A stretch of 16,587 nucleotides of DNA. Source: Hyphomicrobium_A sp039933175 (GTDB taxonomy: Bacteria > Pseudomonadota > Alphaproteobacteria > Rhizobiales > Hyphomicrobiaceae). Under the pieces are notes generated by a model. It did no database searches and was not told the DNA's origin. It saw nothing but the letters and a program-made list of their open reading frames with translations. A program made the position numbers and the translations under genes. Where the stretch lies: contig JBDTOR010000046.1 of the NCBI GenBank assembly GCA_039933175.1, positions 1 through 16,587 on the forward strand, read 5' to 3'. Each line of letters begins with the position of its first letter. Position 1 is the first letter of the stretch. Of this stretch, positions 14,091 to 16,587 are shown piece by piece.

Positions 14091-15272
14091 ATGAGCGTCC
14101 TCGCGCCCGTGCGCGCGCACCACGTCGCCAGTCTCGCCGCCATCGCAAGTAATGATTGGAACCGGCTTTTCCCCGGCCGCGCCGAGGATTGGGGCTACCT
14201 TCGCGCTTGCGAACGGGCCGCCCCTCAGGGCTTTTCAACGTCGGCGTTAACCGCATATGCCGGCGATGAGCTCGTGGCCGCCGCGCCACTATTCCGGACC
14301 GACTTTCGGCTCGACATGACACTGGAGGGACGGCTCCGGCGCCCGGTCGCATGGCTCCACCGCAAGGCGCCCAAGCTCGTCGCCGTACCGCTGCTGGGCA
14401 TGGGCTCGCCGCTGACCGAGGAATGCCCGCTCGGCTTTGCTCCCGGCATGACGGCCGCCGAGCGCAGGCAAGCATTCGGCGCGCTCCTCGCGGGGCTCGA
14501 CCGTCATGCGGCCGCGGAGAGCATCCCGCTCATGGCGCTGAAGGACATCGTCCACCGCGACAACCTGTGGGCGGCGGAGCCACTCGCCGCCGCCGGCTTC
14601 ACCGCCATCCCGACGCTGCCCATCGCCACGCTGCATCTGCCGTTCGCCAGCGTCGAGGCGTACCTTGCCTCGCTCTCCGCCAACATGCGCTCGAGCCTCA
14701 AAAAGAAGATGCGGCACGCCGCTGACATCGACATCGAGTTCCGCCAGTCGATCGACGGCATCGAGAGCGAGGTGACGGCGCTGTTCCACGAAACGCACGC
14801 CCATCGCAAGTCCGACTACGGCGCCTTCGACGACGTCCCGCAAGCGTACTTTCGCGAGGTCCTGGACAATGCGAACGGCAACGCGCGCCTGATGCTGTGC
14901 CGCGTCAACGGCGAGCTCGTCAGCTTCAACATCCACCTAGTCGAGCGCGACCGCGTCATCGGCAAGTACATCGGCATGCGCTATGCGGCGGCGCGCGAGC
15001 ACAACCTCTATTTCGTCAACTGGATGGCGATGGTTCGCCTGTGCATCGAGCGCGGCATCCCGTGGCTACAGACGGGCCATACCGCCTACCGGCAGAAGGC
15101 GCGTTTCGGTTGCCGGCTCAAGCGCAGCTGGATCTATTGCAAGCATCGCAACGCCGCGTTCAATCCACTGTTCAAGCTGTTCGGCCCACGCATGGCGTTC
15201 GACAAGACCGACCCCGACCTGCAGGCGCTCGGTGCCGGCGCCGACTACCTCGACGCCGAAGAAGCGCCTTAG
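14091..15272 (+). CDS. FemAB/BioF2-like GNAT-fold acyltransferase
   Basis: About 393 residues from the ATG at 14091; in-frame ATGs at 14019 and 14082 are also possible and none has a convincing ribosome site. I prefer 14091 because the fold-like sequence begins there. No signal peptide is seen. The N-terminal half ends in the basic motif MRSSLKKKMRHA (about 199-210), typical of FemAB-like proteins. The second GNAT-like half contains LMLCRVNGELVSFNIHLVERDRVIGKYIG-type strands (quoted in part) and a final YRQKARFGCRLKRSW segment. Such proteins transfer an acyl or aminoacyl group from a CoA or tRNA donor; relatives act in peptidoglycan, polysaccharide or lipid modification. Donor and acceptor are not predictable here. 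It ends 3 nt from the convergent arfB. Confidence 0.78.
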   Translation: MSVLAPVRAHHVASLAAIASNDWNRLFPGRAEDWGYLRACERAAPQGFSTSALTAYAGDELVAAAPLFRTDFRLDMTLEGRLRRPVAWLHRKAPKLVAVPLLGMGSPLTEECPLGFAPGMTAAERRQAFGALLAGLDRHAAAESIPLMALKDIVHRDNLWAAEPLAAAGFTAIPTLPIATLHLPFASVEAYLASLSANMRSSLKKKMRHAADIDIEFRQSIDGIESEVTALFHETHAHRKSDYGAFDDVPQAYFREVLDNANGNARLMLCRVNGELVSFNIHLVERDRVIGKYIGMRYAAAREHNLYFVNWMAMVRLCIERGIPWLQTGHTAYRQKARFGCRLKRSWIYCKHRNAAFNPLFKLFGPRMAFDKTDPDLQALGAGADYLDAEEAP

Positions 15273-15277
15273 GCGCT
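15263..15277. terminator. Inverted repeat spanning the two convergent stop codons
   Basis: AGCGCC-TTA-GGCGCT is a perfect 6-bp dyad with a 3-nt centre. It contains the TAG stop of the acyltransferase gene and touches the TAG stop of arfB on the other strand. It is a candidate two-way transcript end, though it lacks T-tracts. Confidence 0.35.
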
Positions 15278-15704
15278 AGTCGGCGTCCATCTTCGAGCCG
15301 CGCAACCGCTTGACGTTCGAGCGGTTGGCCTTCGCCTCGTGCCGGCGCTCCTTGGCGGCGCGCGGCGGCCGCGTGCGCACCCGGCGCTTGGGCACGATGG
15401 CCGCCTGGCGGATGAGATCGAACAAGCGCTCGCGCGCGTCATCCCGGTTGCGCTCCTGCGTGCGGAAGCTCTGCGCCTGGATGACGAGCACGCCCTCATC
15501 GGTCAGCCGCCGTCCGGCGAGACGCTCGAGGCGACGGCGTACCTCGGCCGGCAGCGACGGCGAGCCGCGCACGTCGAGGCGCAGCTCGACCGCCGTCGAC
15601 ACCTTGTTGACGTTCTGGCCGCCGGGGCCGGACGAGCGCACGAAACGCTCCTGCAGCTCGCTATCGTCGAGCGTAACGTTGTCGGTGATGCGGATTATCG
15701 CCAT
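15276..15704 (-). CDS. arfB: Alternative ribosome-rescue factor ArfB (peptidyl-tRNA hydrolase)
   Basis: A 142-residue protein that frees ribosomes stalled at the 3' end of broken mRNA by hydrolysing peptidyl-tRNA. The catalytic GGQ motif is at residues 28-30 inside FVRSSGPGGQNVNKVST, the class-I release-factor signature. There is no codon-recognition domain. The C-terminal tail from about residue 105 is very basic (PKRRVRTRPPRAAKERR and onward), as in ArfB/YaeJ, where it enters the empty mRNA channel. Length fits the family. The start MAIIRITDNVTLDD is typical. It is convergent with the acyltransferase gene and divergent from the pentapeptide-repeat gene. Confusion with RF-2 or PrfH is unlikely given the size. 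Confidence 0.93.
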   Translation of the reverse strand: MAIIRITDNVTLDDSELQERFVRSSGPGGQNVNKVSTAVELRLDVRGSPSLPAEVRRRLERLAGRRLTDEGVLVIQAQSFRTQERNRDDARERLFDLIRQAAIVPKRRVRTRPPRAAKERRHEAKANRSNVKRLRGSKMDAD

Positions 15705-15742
15705 GTGCGGCTATCGCTTGCTCCCCGGCAGTGGTCCTGTTT

Positions 15743-15809
15743 AACCGATCACCGGCAGCATGGTGCGCCAGTAAGAATTCAGCCGCCCAGGTAACGGATC
15801 ACCGGCTGC
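15743..15809. repeat. Imperfect 17-bp direct repeat pair before the pentapeptide-repeat gene
   Basis: AACCGATCACCGGCAGC (15743-15759) and AACGGATCACCGGCTGC (15793-15809) match at 15 of 17 positions. Their starts are 50 bp apart, about five helical turns, so both would face the same side of the DNA. They lie in the divergent gap between arfB and the pentapeptide-repeat gene, 33-99 bp before the latter's start. They may be regulator binding sites. Confidence 0.4.
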
Positions 15810-15828
15810 CCCCGTACACCAGAAAAAT

Positions 15829-15837
15829 GGAGGAAGG
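15829..15837 (+). promoter_or_regulatory. Ribosome binding site for the pentapeptide-repeat gene
   Basis: GGAGGAAGG lies 4 nt before the ATG at 15842 (8 nt from the GGAGG core) and fixes that start. Confidence 0.65.
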
Positions 15838-15841
15838 TCCA

Positions 15842-16587
15842 ATGCTCTCGTTAGCACGATTGGCGCTGCTGTTTACGATCCTGGTCACGGGATCTGCGCA
15901 GGCGCAGAACATGATGGGCCTCGACGTCACCTCCGACGCCTTCACCAAGACGATGATGAGCCGGGCGGAGCTGGAAGCCGCCATCGCCAAGCTGCCGGCG
16001 GGAGAAGTGCTCGACCTGACGGGCAAGAGCCTCAACGGGCTCGACCTGTCGGGCATGGATCTGCGCCGCACCAAGCTGCAGGCCGCGCGCCTGAATGACG
16101 CGAACCTCGCCAACACCAACCTCGAGGGTGTCGTGCTCGATCAGGCCTGGGCGCTGAAATCGAACTTCACCGGCGCCAACCTGAAGAACTCCAGCCTCTT
16201 CGCCACGCAGTTCGGCGGCGGCAAGCTCGACGGCGCCGACTTCACCGGCGCCCACGTCGCCGCCGACTTCACCAACGCCAGCGCCACCAATGCCAAGTTC
16301 GACGGCGCCGACTTGTCGGCCGACGAGAAGAACCAGTCGATGGGGCTGATGCGCGGTGCCTTCAAGGGCGCCAAGCTGGATGGATCGTCATTCAAGGGCG
16401 CCAACATGCAGCGCGTGTTCATGGAGTTCGCCTCGCTGCGCGGCGCCGACCTATCGGGCGCCAACCTGCGCAAGGGCGAGTTCGCCGCCGCGGATCTGAC
16501 CGATGCAAACGTTGCCGGCGCCAACTTCGACGGCGCCGATCTCAACTCGGCCCGCATCGGCAAGATGCAGGGCGAGGACCAGGCGCT
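15842..16587 (+). CDS. Exported pentapeptide-repeat protein, 3' end outside window
   Basis: An open frame of 248 codons that runs off the window end. The strong ribosome site and the N-terminus MLSLARLALLFTILVTGSAQA, with likely cleavage AQA|QN after residue 21, show Sec export. A short helix-like region (SRAELEAAIAKLPAGEV) precedes many A(D/N)LXX-type five-residue units from about residue 57 on, such as LNDANLANTNLEG, FTGANLKNSS, LDGADFTGAH, LRGADLSGANLRKG and FDGADLN. These build a right-handed quadrilateral beta-helix. Some cytoplasmic members (Qnr, MfpA) mimic DNA and block gyrase, but an exported one must act elsewhere; its role is unknown. Small breaks at about residues 161-170 suggest a loop. 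Both minus-strand frames here are shadows. Confidence 0.85.
   Translation, partial: MLSLARLALLFTILVTGSAQAQNMMGLDVTSDAFTKTMMSRAELEAAIAKLPAGEVLDLTGKSLNGLDLSGMDLRRTKLQAARLNDANLANTNLEGVVLDQAWALKSNFTGANLKNSSLFATQFGGGKLDGADFTGAHVAADFTNASATNAKFDGADLSADEKNQSMGLMRGAFKGAKLDGSSFKGANMQRVFMEFASLRGADLSGANLRKGEFAAADLTDANVAGANFDGADLNSARIGKMQGEDQA

Noticed and set aside
16020..16560. Periodic short repeats of GGCGCC-type words that might suggest a repeat array or CRISPR
   Set aside because: The period is about 15 nt and follows codons of five-residue protein repeats; there are no constant repeats with variable spacers.
15851..16563. Two minus-strand frames (134 and 140 codons) at the right end
   Set aside because: Both are antisense images of the pentapeptide repeats, which give repetitive open frames on the other strand.

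Overview
The window is strongly G+C-rich DNA with tightly packed short transcription units on both strands. Gene content points to an alphaproteobacterium of the Hyphomicrobiales type. Indicators are an R. etli-type asparaginase, a DUF2147 protein, a twin-arginine beta-helix protein of the TIGR03808 kind, paired DUF900 alpha/beta hydrolases and a MeaB GTPase. This assignment rests on family recognition only. I see no rRNA, tRNA, CRISPR array, insertion sequence, phage gene or integration site. The window reads as ordinary chromosome.

Layout. (1) 1-1400: a permuted NlpC/P60 (YiiX/YebB-like) cysteine hydrolase, possibly running in from outside, meets head-on a membrane-anchored or exported protein carrying two copies of a CVAGC motif. 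(2) 1552-5269, minus strand: two tandem paralogous DUF900 alpha/beta hydrolases. The upstream copy has two membrane segments. The downstream copy has a signal/anchor, TPRs, a charged helical stretch and a long proline-rich linker. (3) 5430-8554, plus strand: MeaB GTPase, pyroglutamyl-peptidase I, and a Tat-exported right-handed beta-helix protein. (4) 8561-9963, minus strand: a metal-dependent type asparaginase and a small cysteine-containing secreted protein. (5) 10241-11324: a cold-shock-like mini-protein and an unknown helical protein on the plus strand, meeting a small membrane protein on the minus strand with overlapping stop codons. (6) 11578-13858: a 615-residue cyclic-nucleotide-binding/NTE-type patatin phospholipase, convergent with a DUF2147 secreted protein. 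(7) 14091-15704: a FemAB/BioF2-like GNAT acyltransferase, convergent with the ribosome-rescue hydrolase ArfB. (8) 15842-end: an exported pentapeptide-repeat protein cut by the window end.

No single pathway joins all 17 genes. Much of the content acts at or beyond the inner membrane: exported proteins, lipid or ester hydrolases, and a cell-wall-hydrolase fold. The clearest multi-gene units are the hydrolase pair, the meaB-pcp pair and the small cold-shock-like pair. Every one of the five convergent junctions is very short (16 nt down to an overlap), and three of them carry small inverted repeats at the stop codons. The most unusual individual signals are the altered oxyanion motif of the patatin, the run of adjoining palindromes in front of it, the divergent N-termini of the DUF900 duplicates and the duplicated CVAGC module.
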